DNA from: Armatimonadetes bacterium DC
GTDB taxonomy: Bacteria > Armatimonadota > Fimbriimonadia > Fimbriimonadales > GBS-DC
DNA length: 64,000 nt
Direction of reading: 5' to 3'
Assembly: GCA_001442985.1 (NCBI GenBank)
Contig: LDYB01000019.1
Coordinates: forward strand, 327,000 to 390,999
Position 1 is the stretch's first letter; each line of letters begins with the position of its first letter. Shown here in pieces: positions 50,861-58,740 of the stretch. Below the pieces are notes generated by a model, which worked only from the letters and a program-made list of their open reading frames with translations, searched no databases and was not told the DNA's origin. The position numbers were made by a program, and so were the translations under genes.

Positions 50861-50866
50861 TATAAT
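50861..50866 (+). promoter_or_regulatory. -10 box TATAAT for the pseudopilin at 50942
   Basis: GCTGATGTATAATAGAGGTG has a perfect hexamer followed by AGAG, as at 22949. A LacI-type palindrome begins 12 bases downstream, so repression at the transcription start is possible. Confidence 0.5.
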
Positions 50867-50878
50867 AGAGGTGTGAAT

Positions 50879-50892
50879 TTGAAGCGCTTCAA
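50879..50892. promoter_or_regulatory. LacI-type operator palindrome TTGAAGCGCTTCAA
   Basis: It is a perfect 14-base palindrome with the central CG and GAA/TTC arms typical of LacI-family operators. It sits just after the expected transcription start of the pseudopilin gene. A LacI-family gene lies 1 kb away. Confidence 0.55.
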
Positions 50893-50917
50893 GCGAGGGG
50901 AGGCTGTTCTCCCTCGC
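50893..50917 (+). promoter_or_regulatory. Leader hairpin of the pseudopilin gene
   Basis: GCGAGGGGAG (50893-50902) pairs with CTCCCTCGC (50909-50917) with one bulged G and a 6-base loop, directly after the LacI-type palindrome. It ends about 12 bases before the AAGGAGG site. There is no T-run, so it may stabilise the message or mask translation. Confidence 0.4.
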
Positions 50918-50941
50918 CTTGGGCGCGAAGGAGGAACTGCT

Positions 50942-51751
50942 ATGCGACGGGGCTTCACATTGATTGAGCTATTGGTGGTCATTGCGATTATTGCCATTCT
51001 GGCAGCGATTCTGTTCCCTGTGTTTGCGCAGGCGCGCGAGAAGGCGCGTCAAACGACCTGTGTGAGCAACCACAAGCAGATGGGGTTGGCAACGCGGATG
51101 TACCTCACGGACTATGACGAGATGTGGTTCACTCCCTGGTTTGACTACCCACCTCTGGGCAACGGGCACTGGTTCTTCCGCATTTCTCCGTATATCAAGT
51201 CGGGCACACGCGATGACTGGAGCAGCTACACCGATCAGGCGAAGGGCGGCGAGATTCGAATCTGTCCCTCGGGTGTGGCGCGCGCCTTCAACTATAGCAT
51301 GAACGGGCACTTCTCGCTGGTTATCTGGGACAGCGGGTGCCCCTACGGGCCTGGGCGCTGCTATATCGCCGACTCGGATGCGATTCTGACCCATCCTGCC
51401 GAGACGATCGTCTTTGGTGATGCGACCCAGATTGAAGGCTGGGACTGGGCGTCTTCGGCGAACTTCTGCTGGTGGCCCTCGCAAGCCACCTGCTGGGATG
51501 GCGGGCGCTTCCCGCAGGGCGACAATGACCCCCTGTGGAACATCGTGGATCGGGATGTGCCTCGCTCGGTCTGGGACCCCAACAATAACTGGAACCCGAA
51601 TCTGGGCTATGGTCAGGTACGCTATCGCCATCAGCGGATGGCGGTGTTCACCTTTGCCGACGGGCATGCCAAAGCGATTCGCCGCGGACTGGTGAAGGTG
51701 CCCTGGAACTGGTCGCTGACCGCCCAGCATGAGAACGACTGGTCACGCTAA
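50942..51751 (+). CDS. Pseudopilin-like secreted protein
   Basis: 269 residues. The leader [20 protein letters not shown] has the type IV pilin cleavage site before F and Glu at +5. It is followed by [20 protein letters not shown]. The globular part has several Cys ([35 protein letters not shown]) and the C-terminal [20 protein letters not shown] that is typical of DUF1559-type proteins. A TATAAT box, a LacI-type palindrome, a hairpin and AAGGAGG precede it. A small membrane protein gene follows after 11 bases. The role outside the cell is unknown. Confidence 0.86.
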   Translation: MRRGFTLIELLVVIAIIAILAAILFPVFAQAREKARQTTCVSNHKQMGLATRMYLTDYDEMWFTPWFDYPPLGNGHWFFRISPYIKSGTRDDWSSYTDQAKGGEIRICPSGVARAFNYSMNGHFSLVIWDSGCPYGPGRCYIADSDAILTHPAETIVFGDATQIEGWDWASSANFCWWPSQATCWDGGRFPQGDNDPLWNIVDRDVPRSVWDPNNNWNPNLGYGQVRYRHQRMAVFTFADGHAKAIRRGLVKVPWNWSLTAQHENDWSR

Positions 51752-51762
51752 GGAGGCTCTTG

Positions 51763-52011
51763 ATGAAGCAGGAGATACCGACGCCAATTGCGATAGGGCT
51801 GATTGTGGTGGTGCTGGCGGTGCTTGGGTTTTTCGTGTACCGCTGGGTGAACGCCCCTGCCCCGACGATTAGCGAGAGCGAGATTCCGCGATTCGGTACG
51901 GGTCCTGGGGCGCCGCCCCCTACCCCTGCCCCAGCGCCCTCGGCACCACAGGGTCCCCACGCCTCACCCTATCGTCCGCCTGCGGGCTACGGTGCGCCTG
52001 CAGGGCGTTAG
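51763..52011 (+). CDS. Small proline-rich single-pass membrane protein
   Basis: 82 residues. One membrane helix (IAIGLIVVVLAVLGFFVYRW) is followed by a Pro/Ala/Gly-rich tail ([34 protein letters not shown]). An AGGAGG site precedes the ATG and the gene follows the pseudopilin by 11 bases, so it is likely made with it. No known family is recognised. It could anchor or escort the pseudopilin. The stop overlaps the convergent amidohydrolase stop by 4 bases. Confidence 0.6.
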   Translation: MKQEIPTPIAIGLIVVVLAVLGFFVYRWVNAPAPTISESEIPRFGTGPGAPPPTPAPAPSAPQGPHASPYRPPAGYGAPAGR

Positions 52012-53351
52012 GACTGGCTCCTCATCTCAGCAAGCGTACGGCGCACGGTCGGCACATCGATCGTGCGCCACACGCCGTCCTGATAGAGAATCATCCCCTC
52101 CACCATCGTGAGGGCAACATCGCTGCTGTGCGCTGCCAACACCAGCCCTGCGTAGGGGTCGGGCGTGTTGGCGAACGCCAGACGGTGGGTGCGCACGACG
52201 GTGATATCGGCGCGCTTTCCTGCATCCAGCGACCCCACCTGGGTGTCGATTCCAAACGCTCGCGCCGCCTCTAAGGTCACCATCGCCACCCAATCTTTCC
52301 ATGTAGGCTGGGCGCTGATGCTGAAGGCACGCTGGGCAAGCGCCCCGAAGCGCACCTCTTCCCAGAGGTCCAGAGTGCCTGCGCTGACCACGCTATCAGT
52401 ACCCACCACAATCGGGATGCCCAGGCGGCGCATGGCGGCAATCGGCGCGACGCCTGTGAGCAACCGGGCGTTGGAGCGCGGGCAGTGCGCCACCTGCGTG
52501 CGCGTTTGCGCCAGCGCCTGCATTTCGCGCGGCTCCACTTTCACGCAGTGAACCAGCTGCGTGTCGGCGCCCATGACCCCTACCTGACGGAGATATTCCA
52601 GAGGCTGGATGCGCGGATGTAAATAGGGGATGCCGCGCTGGCGAAACATTTCCGCGAACGAGCCAGAGCCAGAGCGCGTTAGCGCCACTTCCTCCGAAGA
52701 CTCCGCGGCGTGCATGCTGATGGGGAGATTCTCCGTCCGTGCAAAGGCGACCACTGCCTTGAGCAAGCTATCCCGCACGGTATAGACGGCGTGGGGCGAG
52801 ACGCCCAGTTGCACGCGCTCTGCGGCTTCGTAGCGCTGAAGGGTCTGCCGATGCGCCTCCAGCTTTGCCTGCAACTGCTGGAGTAAGGTCGCGTCATCGG
52901 GCTGCGGCTCAATCCCGAAAATCTCCTGATAGACACGCCCGCGCATGCCTGTCTGGGCAAGCGCCTGCACGCTGACGCCCCTATCAGTGTTGTCAGAAAC
53001 GAAAGTAATCCCGCTGGCGAGGCATTCCGCCACACCCAGCAACGCCGAAGGGAGCCAGAACTCTTCAGGAAGCTTCGCCTTGAGCGCCACCAGCCCCCGA
53101 ATCCAGTCAAAAAACGGCACTTTATCGTTCTCCCCGCGCAGGGCGGTGTATTCCAGATGGCAGTGCCCGTTAATCAGCCCTGGCAGGATAATCGCGTCGC
53201 CGAAGTCCAGCACGCCGTTGCCCGTGCCGGCGGTTCGAGGGCGCACCTCCACAATCTGCCCATTCTCCACCACCACCTCGCCGTCGGCGAGCGGCTCCTG
53301 ACTGATGGGCAAGACCCAGTTCGCACGCAGAATCAGAGGGGTGTGTTCCAT
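52008..53351 (-). CDS. Amidohydrolase (chlorohydrolase / SAH- or aminofutalosine-deaminase-like)
   Basis: 447 residues. The metal site [16 protein letters not shown] gives the HxH motif, with further ligands in [25 protein letters not shown] and [36 protein letters not shown] is typical of the TrzN/SsnA/MtaD-type group that deaminates purine-like or aminofutalosine substrates. The N-terminal strand domain ([20 protein letters not shown]) and C-terminal [12 protein letters not shown] match. The start at 53351 lies 19 bases inside the end of the pseudopilin gene. The precise substrate is unknown. Confidence 0.82.
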   Translation of the reverse strand: MEHTPLILRANWVLPISQEPLADGEVVVENGQIVEVRPRTAGTGNGVLDFGDAIILPGLINGHCHLEYTALRGENDKVPFFDWIRGLVALKAKLPEEFWLPSALLGVAECLASGITFVSDNTDRGVSVQALAQTGMRGRVYQEIFGIEPQPDDATLLQQLQAKLEAHRQTLQRYEAAERVQLGVSPHAVYTVRDSLLKAVVAFARTENLPISMHAAESSEEVALTRSGSGSFAEMFRQRGIPYLHPRIQPLEYLRQVGVMGADTQLVHCVKVEPREMQALAQTRTQVAHCPRSNARLLTGVAPIAAMRRLGIPIVVGTDSVVSAGTLDLWEEVRFGALAQRAFSISAQPTWKDWVAMVTLEAARAFGIDTQVGSLDAGKRADITVVRTHRLAFANTPDPYAGLVLAAHSSDVALTMVEGMILYQDGVWRTIDVPTVRRTLAEMRSQS

Positions 53352-53983
53352 GCCCGCCACATCTGCTCCAAAGTGATGTTTTTGACATGCAGGTCGGCAA
53401 ACAGACAGTTGTAGCGGTAGTCGGGGTCTGGGGGGTAATCGGGCGCGAAGAAGCGCTTGCTGCCGTGCCACTTGCCCGTGCCATCAAAGAGCATGTTGGT
53501 CTCCGCGGGAAACTGCATCCCCCCGATAATCATCTGGCGAAAGGCGATTTCTGTGCGGAAGAGGTAGCTGGTGCCATATTGCTCGTAGAGCGACGGGCGT
53601 GCGGGGAAAGCTTCACCTGTGAAATCCTGCACCTCCATGCCGGTATCGGAGGGACAGCGCCAGATTTCGCGACTTTTCTGATAGGGCTGAAGCACTTCGT
53701 GGAGCAACGGCAGGTAGGGAATCCACTGCTGCCATTCGGGATGCTCCCACCAGATTTGCGGGGTGTATTTGTCAGTGGGGTCTACCGCCAGCGGGTAGCG
53801 GTCGCCGTGGTCCATCCCATACATTTCGATGGACATCCCGATCTGGCGCAAGTTGGAGATGCATGCCGACTGGCGTGCTTTGGCGCGTGCCCGCGAGAAC
53901 ACAGGAAACAGCAGCGCCGCCAGCACCGCGATAATCGCAATCACGACCAGCAGTTCTATCAGGGTAAAACCCACGCGCCTCAT
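53333..53983 (-). CDS. Pseudopilin-like secreted protein
   Basis: 216 residues. Leader [20 protein letters not shown], then [20 protein letters not shown] and [20 protein letters not shown]. The C-terminal part has [20 protein letters not shown], a variant of the usual DGH motif. The two remaining Cys (WRCPSD, YNCLF) may pair. The gene overlaps the amidohydrolase start by 19 bases. Its TACACT box lies 15 bases before the ATG, with a GAAACGGTTC near-palindrome just upstream of the box, so regulation by a LacI-type protein is possible. Confidence 0.84.
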   Translation of the reverse strand: MRRVGFTLIELLVVIAIIAVLAALLFPVFSRARAKARQSACISNLRQIGMSIEMYGMDHGDRYPLAVDPTDKYTPQIWWEHPEWQQWIPYLPLLHEVLQPYQKSREIWRCPSDTGMEVQDFTGEAFPARPSLYEQYGTSYLFRTEIAFRQMIIGGMQFPAETNMLFDGTGKWHGSKRFFAPDYPPDPDYRYNCLFADLHVKNITLEQMWRAWNTPL

Positions 53984-53998
53984 AGTGGTTTCTACGAT

Positions 53999-54004
53999 AG
54001 TGTA
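53999..54004 (-). promoter_or_regulatory. -10 box TACACT for the pseudopilin at 53983
   Basis: The minus strand reads TTCGGGTACACTATCG, 15 bases before the ATG. Confidence 0.4.
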
Positions 54005-54007
54005 CCC

Positions 54008-54017
54008 GAAACGGTTC
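54008..54017. promoter_or_regulatory. Possible LacI-type operator (GAAACGGTTC)
   Basis: The near-palindrome GAAnCGnTTC lies 4 bases upstream of the TACACT box of the minus-strand pseudopilin gene, where a bound repressor would block polymerase. It resembles the perfect site at 50881. Confidence 0.35.
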
Positions 54018-54061
54018 CTTCATAAGCAATCGCGAAAGCGGGAAATCAACAGCAGGCAGGG

Positions 54062-54067
54062 TAAAAT
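54062..54067 (+). promoter_or_regulatory. Possible -10 box (TAAAAT) for the post-COAP-1-like gene
   Basis: GCAGGGTAAAATTGTAG shows the GGGTA context. A leader hairpin follows: GGGAGA (54084-54089) pairs with TCTCCC (54095-54100), before the GGAGG site and ATG 54134. Confidence 0.35.
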
Positions 54068-54133
54068 TGTAGCGAGCCCTGAAGGGAGAGATTTTCTCCC
54101 ATGAGTTTCAACACACATAAGGAGGGTCAGGTT

Positions 54134-54646
54134 ATGCGGCGACTTGTTTGGTTCGCTGTGGCAATGGCGCTGACAGGTGCGTTTGCGGTAGCGCAGTCGT
54201 TCACGATGCAGGGCGCGTGGGGATTTGGAACCTCCGGTCCTGCCGACTCGGATCAACCGAACGCCTTCTTCGCGTTCCAGGTGAACCAGTTCACCTATGG
54301 GGAGCGTTCTCACCAGTGGGGCTGGTTTGGCTTGACGACCCGACAGGATAACCAGTATGTTCAGGTGACGATGACCCGCCTTGAAGAGCTCACCATCGAC
54401 ACCGAGAATCGCACAGCGACCTTCAGCGGTTCGGGTTATTACTTTGTCCGCAGCCGTTCGGGCTTTGAGCGCGTGCGTGGTACCGTGGTGGTGAGCGTCG
54501 CAGACAACCGCGCTGGGAACGGCGAGGGTGATCCCGACACGCTGGAGATAACCTTCTATGATTCTGAGGGCAACGCTGTGTTTACTTACTCTGGTGAAGT
54601 GAAACGCGGCGACATCCGGGTGTTCTCTTACTCGCGTTCGCGATAG
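54134..54646 (+). CDS. Secreted post-COAP-1-like domain protein
   Basis: 170 residues. The signal peptide MRRLVWFAVAMALTGAFAVA is followed by a single beta-rich domain with QGAWGFGTSGPADSDQPNAF, LEELTIDTENRTATFSGSGY and VVVSVADNRAGNGEGDPDTL, ending GEVKRGDIRVFSYSRSR. The pattern FSGSGYY...VADNR.G...DTLEI fits the post-COAP-1 module found in secreted proteins. The start at 54134 has GGAGG 8 bases upstream; ATG 54101 in the same frame would spoil the signal peptide. Function unknown. Confidence 0.68.
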   Translation: MRRLVWFAVAMALTGAFAVAQSFTMQGAWGFGTSGPADSDQPNAFFAFQVNQFTYGERSHQWGWFGLTTRQDNQYVQVTMTRLEELTIDTENRTATFSGSGYYFVRSRSGFERVRGTVVVSVADNRAGNGEGDPDTLEITFYDSEGNAVFTYSGEVKRGDIRVFSYSRSR

Positions 54647-54656
54647 CAATTCCCAT

Positions 54657-54685
54657 AGCCCCCTTCCCTCGTTGGGAAGGGGCTT
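54657..54685 (+). terminator. Hairpin after the post-COAP-1-like gene
   Basis: AGCCCCCTTCCC (54657-54668) pairs with GGGAAGGGGCTT (54674-54685) with one bulged C and a 5-base loop. No T-run follows, but the hairpin lies directly between a stop codon and the next start. Confidence 0.5.
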
Positions 54686-54695
54686 CGGTAAGTAT

Positions 54696-54920
54696 ATGCC
54701 GCAACGGATTCAGGTCAAAGTCGTTCCTCGCGCCTCACGAAATGAGTTGTTGCCTCAACCTGATGGGAGTTATGTGGCACGTGTTACGGCGCCTCCTGTG
54801 GAGGGTGAGGCGAACCATGCGGTGATTCGCCTGTTAGCGGAACACTTTGGCGTGGCTCCCTCGCGTGTTCGGCTTGTGTCGGGTACAACCCATCGTCAGA
54901 AGGTGTTTGAAATCGGCTGA
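54696..54920 (+). CDS. YggU/DUF167 family protein
   Basis: 74 residues. The family core is QVKVVPRASRNELLPQPDGS, VARVTAPPVEGEANHAVIRL and LAEHFGVAPSRVRLVSGTTH followed by RQKVFEI. DUF167 proteins are small and conserved; their function is not established. There is little space after the preceding hairpin and no ribosome-binding site, so the start may be read from a very short leader. Confidence 0.85.
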   Translation: MPQRIQVKVVPRASRNELLPQPDGSYVARVTAPPVEGEANHAVIRLLAEHFGVAPSRVRLVSGTTHRQKVFEIG

Positions 54921-54973
54921 CCTCCTCGCGCTCCATCAGGTACAATTCCCCCCGCAAACAAGGAGGCGAGTCG

Positions 54974-55417
54974 ATGGCGCAACGCACGGCAGGCAAGGTT
55001 CACTGGTCGCTCTGGCTGTTCGCAGTGGTCGGGATCGCGTTTATCGTGATGGCGGTCGCCCCCCTCGTTTCAGCGGCACGGAAGCCGCCCTATGAGCGGG
55101 TGGGCGACGAATTTATTCGTGCGCTGGCGCGGAATCAGTTCGAAGAAGCCCGAAAACTGACCGACTTCTCTGCCCTGCCCGAAGAGCGCAGGGATTTCAA
55201 AAAGAAGTGGGAAGAGCGGATGATTATCTGGGGCGAGATAGAAGGCGTAGAACTTATCGACAGTGTGCCAGCCCCTGCCGATTTGCAGCACCCCAGAGCC
55301 GCCGAGGGCTATCGGCTGGAGTATCACCTGAAAGGCTATCTAACAGTGGGCACGGCGTTTGTGTATGTCGTGCCCGACGATGGCGACTGGAAAGTGGTGG
55401 ATTACGAGTTTCGTTAG
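54974..55417 (+). CDS. Membrane-anchored protein of unknown function
   Basis: 147 residues. One N-terminal membrane helix (WSLWLFAVVGIAFIVMAVAP) is followed by a small domain with VGDEFIRALARNQFEEARKL, TDFSALPEERRDFKKKWEER and VVPDDGDWKVVDYEF. The helix-then-strand order resembles DUF4878/NTF2-like lipoproteins, but the match is weak. An AAGGAGG site precedes the ATG and a TACAAT box lies further up (GGTACAATTCCCC near 54940). The stop overlaps the convergent gene by 4 bases. Confidence 0.65.
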   Translation: MAQRTAGKVHWSLWLFAVVGIAFIVMAVAPLVSAARKPPYERVGDEFIRALARNQFEEARKLTDFSALPEERRDFKKKWEERMIIWGEIEGVELIDSVPAPADLQHPRAAEGYRLEYHLKGYLTVGTAFVYVVPDDGDWKVVDYEFR

Positions 55418-56070
55418 CGGAGCGGGATGATCAGCGCGTCGGCACCCGTTTCGCTCAGCGCCGATTCCGCTTCCGACTCATTTACGACTTCCCATTCGAG
55501 AACAACGCCCACCCGCCGCGCTCGCGCCTCAGGCACCAGCACCGCTCGCAGGTCGCTATCGTTGGGCGCGAGCATCACCTCGAAAGCGTCGTGTGTGCGC
55601 CAGAGCGAGAGTACCCGCAGAGGTTCCACGCTCGCATAAAAGCCCAGCGCCCCCACCTGCCCTTCCTGTCGGGCAAGTTCCAGCGCCTCCAGCGCGCCGC
55701 TGAGCGCACTTTCTGCGATTGGCTCCGAGAGGTTCAGAAAGTAATAATCCACCCGCTCACGCCCTATGGCGCAGAGGGTCTCTATCAAATGCGCCTGTAG
55801 GGAGTAGCCCGCCAGCGAGTAGGTCGCCACCCGCAGCAGGTGAGGTGGCGCCACGATGGCAACCTGAAGCGTGCTGGGGTGCTGGCGAAGCAGCTGCCCC
55901 CAGAGCGCCGGGCTGGGCGTGATGTCCAGCACTTCGTAAGGCGATTCCAGCAGGCGTGCAAAGAGTGCCTCTGCCTCTTCCTGCGCCGAGCGCTCCGTAT
56001 GGCGGAGTGTGCCCCGCGCCCACAGAGGATAGACATAGCGGTTAGTGCGTCCCAGCAGTCGCTTTTTCAT
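55414..56070 (-). CDS. Degenerate aldo/keto reductase-like protein
   Basis: 218 residues. MKKRLLGRTNRYVYPLWARG resembles the first strand of aldo/keto reductases, and DYYFLNLSEPIAESALSGAL, EALELARQEGQVGALGFYAS and VEPLRVLS follow the order of their barrel strands. The catalytic Asp-Tyr-Lys-His set is not visible, and the protein is about 100 residues shorter than the family. It overlaps the DUF255 gene by 29 bases and probably shares its transcript. It may be a non-catalytic relative or a decayed gene still in frame. Confidence 0.5.
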   Translation of the reverse strand: MKKRLLGRTNRYVYPLWARGTLRHTERSAQEEAEALFARLLESPYEVLDITPSPALWGQLLRQHPSTLQVAIVAPPHLLRVATYSLAGYSLQAHLIETLCAIGRERVDYYFLNLSEPIAESALSGALEALELARQEGQVGALGFYASVEPLRVLSLWRTHDAFEVMLAPNDSDLRAVLVPEARARRVGVVLEWEVVNESEAESALSETGADALIIPLR

Positions 56071-57721
56071 GGCGAAGTTGGTTTCGCAGGGCAAACAGGC
56101 TCAGGCTTTTCAGGGGGTTCTGGGGGTCATAATCGCCCGCGATGATGCTCAGGGTCTGCTCGGCTTGCTGAGCGTGGGTGCGGCTCCCTGTGAGGTGGCT
56201 CCATGCGAGCAACGCCTGCGCCACCAGCACATTATCGGCAGGGAGTTCTTCGTCCCGGCAAACGCGCACGGGCGCGAGACCCCAACCGCCCCATTCGCGT
56301 GTATGCGGGCTGTCGTAGTAGCCTCCCGCCGGGTCTTTATAGGCGTCCAGTAGTGCCACCAGCCGCTGGAGCCATCGCTTTCGGGAGGGGTCGGGCTGAA
56401 GTCGTTCAACAGCGCAACCTGCCTGCAGGGTGAGCGCCAGATCACGGAGCCATTCTGCGGTCTGGCGTTGGGAGGTGTGGTAGAGGTGTCCTTCCACAGT
56501 GCGCATTGCACGCAGAGTCTCTATTGTGCTTTGCGCCGCCTCGCGCGCCCATCGGCTCAGGGAGGCAGAGTCGCCGAAGTGGGTGGCATACTCCACCAGC
56601 GCCAGCACCGCAAGGGCGTTATTTTCCGTGACGAAAGTGCGATCGACTTTGAGGGCTTGGGGTTCCTGCGCCAGCGCACGCACCACGCTCGGCGGCTGGG
56701 TCGTATTCGAAAATCCTGCAGGGCGTTCGCTCCAGAAGAGCGTGCGCATGCTGGCAGCCAGTTCGTGAGCGACTAAAGCCAGCTCGGGGTCATACTGGCT
56801 GGCGCGGGTGTAGAGTCGGAGCAGGCGCGCGTGTTCCATCAGGCGCTTGCCCCCGATGGGCTTCTGCTCGTAGTCCAATCCTTCTGCCAGCGCGAAAAAG
56901 CCGCCCTCGCCCGGGTCCCAGAGCGGGCTGGCACGCAGAGCGTGGAGCGTTTCTATCAGTCGGGAGCGTGCGGCGGCGTCGGATTCTGCGCGGCTGAGCA
57001 GCCATTCCAGCACATTCAGCAGCTGAGGTTGACCTCCGAGCCATGCTTCGGGTGTGGTGGGGAGGGGGGGTATTTCTGGCTCGGCAAGAGCGCTATGGTC
57101 CACCGAGAAGGAGGCTCGGATCCAGCGTTGTTCCCACGCGCGTGCGAGAGTTTCGGCAGTCAGGCGTACCTCTTCCGGGCGCGTACGGTAGTTTTTGCTG
57201 GTTTCTTCCAGCACGCGCATCAGCTCGGCGCGAGTTTCGGGCGCGAGGGCGGCTATCGGTTTGCCGTCGGGCGTGAAAATCGCAATTAATGGGTAGCGCA
57301 TCGGCAGGTTGAACAGTTCCGCCACTTGCTGGAGGTAGCGGGCGCGTTTGGGCGCGGCGTCGGCGTCTACCTTCACAGGAATGAACTCGCGATTGAGCAA
57401 ATCGGCAACGCCCGAATCCTGAAACAGCTCGCGTCCGAGCCGTTTCGCGCGCCCTGACCAGTAGGCGCCCACCTCCACAAACACGAGCCGATCCAGTTTT
57501 TGGGCTTCGGCAAAGGTTTCAGCACGCCATTCACGCCAGTTGACGAGCTGATACTGGCAGGCGTGCAGGTAGGCTTCGGTGCAGCGGCTGAGCGCGTTCG
57601 GGTGTTGCATCCGCTCCAGCATGCGCAAGCCCATGCCGAGCCACGCCATCAGCACCATCAGGAGCGAGACTCCGCTCAGCACCGCGAACCGCGGCGCGTA
57701 CCGCTCCACAACTTCTTGCAT
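56042..57721 (-). CDS. DUF255 / YyaL-like thioredoxin-fold plus (alpha/alpha)6 protein, without CxxC
   Basis: 559 residues. An N-terminal membrane helix (AVLSGVSLLMVLMAWLGMGL) is followed by a DUF255-type thioredoxin fold: LVNWREWRAETFAEAQKLDR, LVFVEVGAYWSGRAKRLGRE, then LFQDSGVADLLNREFIPVKV followed by DADA. The site where the family has STCHWCH reads GAYWSGR, so the redox cysteines are gone. The rest is the six-hairpin-type helical region of YyaL/SPATA20 proteins (DPGEGGFFALAEGLDYEQKP, EWLRDLALTLQAGCAVERLQ). The start codon lies in a 23-base perfect palindrome that also covers the -10 box. Function unknown. Confidence 0.75.
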   Translation of the reverse strand: MQEVVERYAPRFAVLSGVSLLMVLMAWLGMGLRMLERMQHPNALSRCTEAYLHACQYQLVNWREWRAETFAEAQKLDRLVFVEVGAYWSGRAKRLGRELFQDSGVADLLNREFIPVKVDADAAPKRARYLQQVAELFNLPMRYPLIAIFTPDGKPIAALAPETRAELMRVLEETSKNYRTRPEEVRLTAETLARAWEQRWIRASFSVDHSALAEPEIPPLPTTPEAWLGGQPQLLNVLEWLLSRAESDAAARSRLIETLHALRASPLWDPGEGGFFALAEGLDYEQKPIGGKRLMEHARLLRLYTRASQYDPELALVAHELAASMRTLFWSERPAGFSNTTQPPSVVRALAQEPQALKVDRTFVTENNALAVLALVEYATHFGDSASLSRWAREAAQSTIETLRAMRTVEGHLYHTSQRQTAEWLRDLALTLQAGCAVERLQPDPSRKRWLQRLVALLDAYKDPAGGYYDSPHTREWGGWGLAPVRVCRDEELPADNVLVAQALLAWSHLTGSRTHAQQAEQTLSIIAGDYDPQNPLKSLSLFALRNQLRHEKATAGTH

Positions 57722-57742
57722 AATAAACGCCGCGTTTATTAT
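57720..57742. promoter_or_regulatory. Perfect 23-bp palindrome over the -10 box and start codon of the DUF255 gene
   Basis: The arms ATAATAAACGC (57720-57730) and GCGTTTATTAT (57732-57742) are exact complements around a single central base. The minus-strand TATAAT (57743-57738) is inside the right arm, and the ATG at 57721 touches the left end. The arrangement suggests an operator for a dimeric repressor that blocks both transcription and, in the RNA, ribosome access. Confidence 0.6.
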
Positions 57743-57743
57743 A
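57738..57743 (-). promoter_or_regulatory. -10 box TATAAT for the DUF255 gene
   Basis: The minus strand reads CTGGTATAATAAACGC, with 16 bases between box and ATG and no ribosome-binding site. It overlaps the palindrome. Confidence 0.45.
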
Positions 57744-57801
57744 CCAGCCGATTGCGTCCATAGCCAACCCAGCGTTTCATATGCCGATTGCGCCCACGGG
57801 G

Positions 57802-57807
57802 TACACT
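57802..57807 (+). promoter_or_regulatory. -10 box TACACT for the alpha/beta hydrolase gene
   Basis: CACGGGGTACACTCTTATCG has the hexamer 7 bases before ATG 57815 and no ribosome-binding site, so it is probably leaderless. Confidence 0.5.
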
Positions 57808-57814
57808 CTTATCG

Positions 57815-58699
57815 ATGCTGGAAGTGGTGCTGGCGGGGATTGGCGCAGGTGTGGGCGTGCTGTTGCTGGGCAACTATCTGGTGGTGCGGGCGAGTTTGAG
57901 CCCCCCACGCACGCCGTTTTTCCTGACACCGCGCGATTTGGGGCTGCCGTTCCAGCATGTGGCGTTCCCCTCGCGAGATGGCGTGCGCCTGCAGGGATGG
58001 TGGATTCCCGCCCCCAAACCGATTGGCGTTGCCATTCTGTGCCACGGCTACCTGATGAATCGGTGCGAGCCGTTGCCCGTGGCGAAGGCGCTGTGGGAGG
58101 TGGGGTTCCACTGCCTCGTGTTCGATTTTCGCGCGTCGGGCAAGAGCGAGGGCAAAATCACCACGATTGGCGACTTAGAGCGTTTAGATGTGCTGTCGGC
58201 GGTGGACCTTGCGGAGTGCACGGCGCCGGGTTTGCCGATTGTGGTGTATGGCGCGTCGATGGGTGCCGCCGCAGCGTTGCTGGCAGCCGCGGAAGACACA
58301 CGAATCCGCGCCGTTGTTGCCGACTCCGCCTACGCACGGCTCAGCGACGCCATAGAAGACTGGTGGCGCGGCAGTCTGGGCAACGGCGCGGCGCTGTTGC
58401 TGAAGCCCTCGCAGTGGATTGGCACGCTGCTGACCCGACGCTCGCCCCAACAGGTCGCCCCCGAAGAGGTGGTGGCACAAATCGCGCCGCGCCCCCTGCT
58501 GATTATTCACGGCACGCACGACCGGCTCATCACCCCGCACCACGCCCAGCGGCTCTTTGAGCGCGCAGGTGAACCGAAACGGCTCTGGTGGGCAGAAGGC
58601 TGTGAGCATGTGCAGGCACGCTTCGAGCGGCCCGACGAGTTTTACCCCCTCGTGGTGGACTTTATGCTGAACGCCATCAAAACGAAGGCGCAGGCGTAA
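57815..58699 (+). CDS. Alpha/beta hydrolase
   Basis: 294 residues. A hydrophobic N-terminus (VVLAGIGAGVGVLLLGNYLV) likely anchors it to the membrane. The core has RDGVRLQGWWIPAPKPIGVA and ILCHGYLMNRCEPL (oxyanion region). The nucleophile elbow is IVVYGASMGAAAALLAAAED, the Asp is in LLIIHGTHDRLITPHHAQRL and the His in WAEGCEHVQARF. This is a complete Ser-Asp-His triad of the BEM46/YqkD-type esterase group. Substrate unknown. It is divergent from the DUF255 gene and precedes the glycosidase by 41 bases. Confidence 0.86.
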   Translation: MLEVVLAGIGAGVGVLLLGNYLVVRASLSPPRTPFFLTPRDLGLPFQHVAFPSRDGVRLQGWWIPAPKPIGVAILCHGYLMNRCEPLPVAKALWEVGFHCLVFDFRASGKSEGKITTIGDLERLDVLSAVDLAECTAPGLPIVVYGASMGAAAALLAAAEDTRIRAVVADSAYARLSDAIEDWWRGSLGNGAALLLKPSQWIGTLLTRRSPQQVAPEEVVAQIAPRPLLIIHGTHDRLITPHHAQRLFERAGEPKRLWWAEGCEHVQARFERPDEFYPLVVDFMLNAIKTKAQA

Positions 58700-58740
58700 A
58701 CAGCAGGGTTTTCGCCCCCTTGCGCGAAACTCTCTATGCG

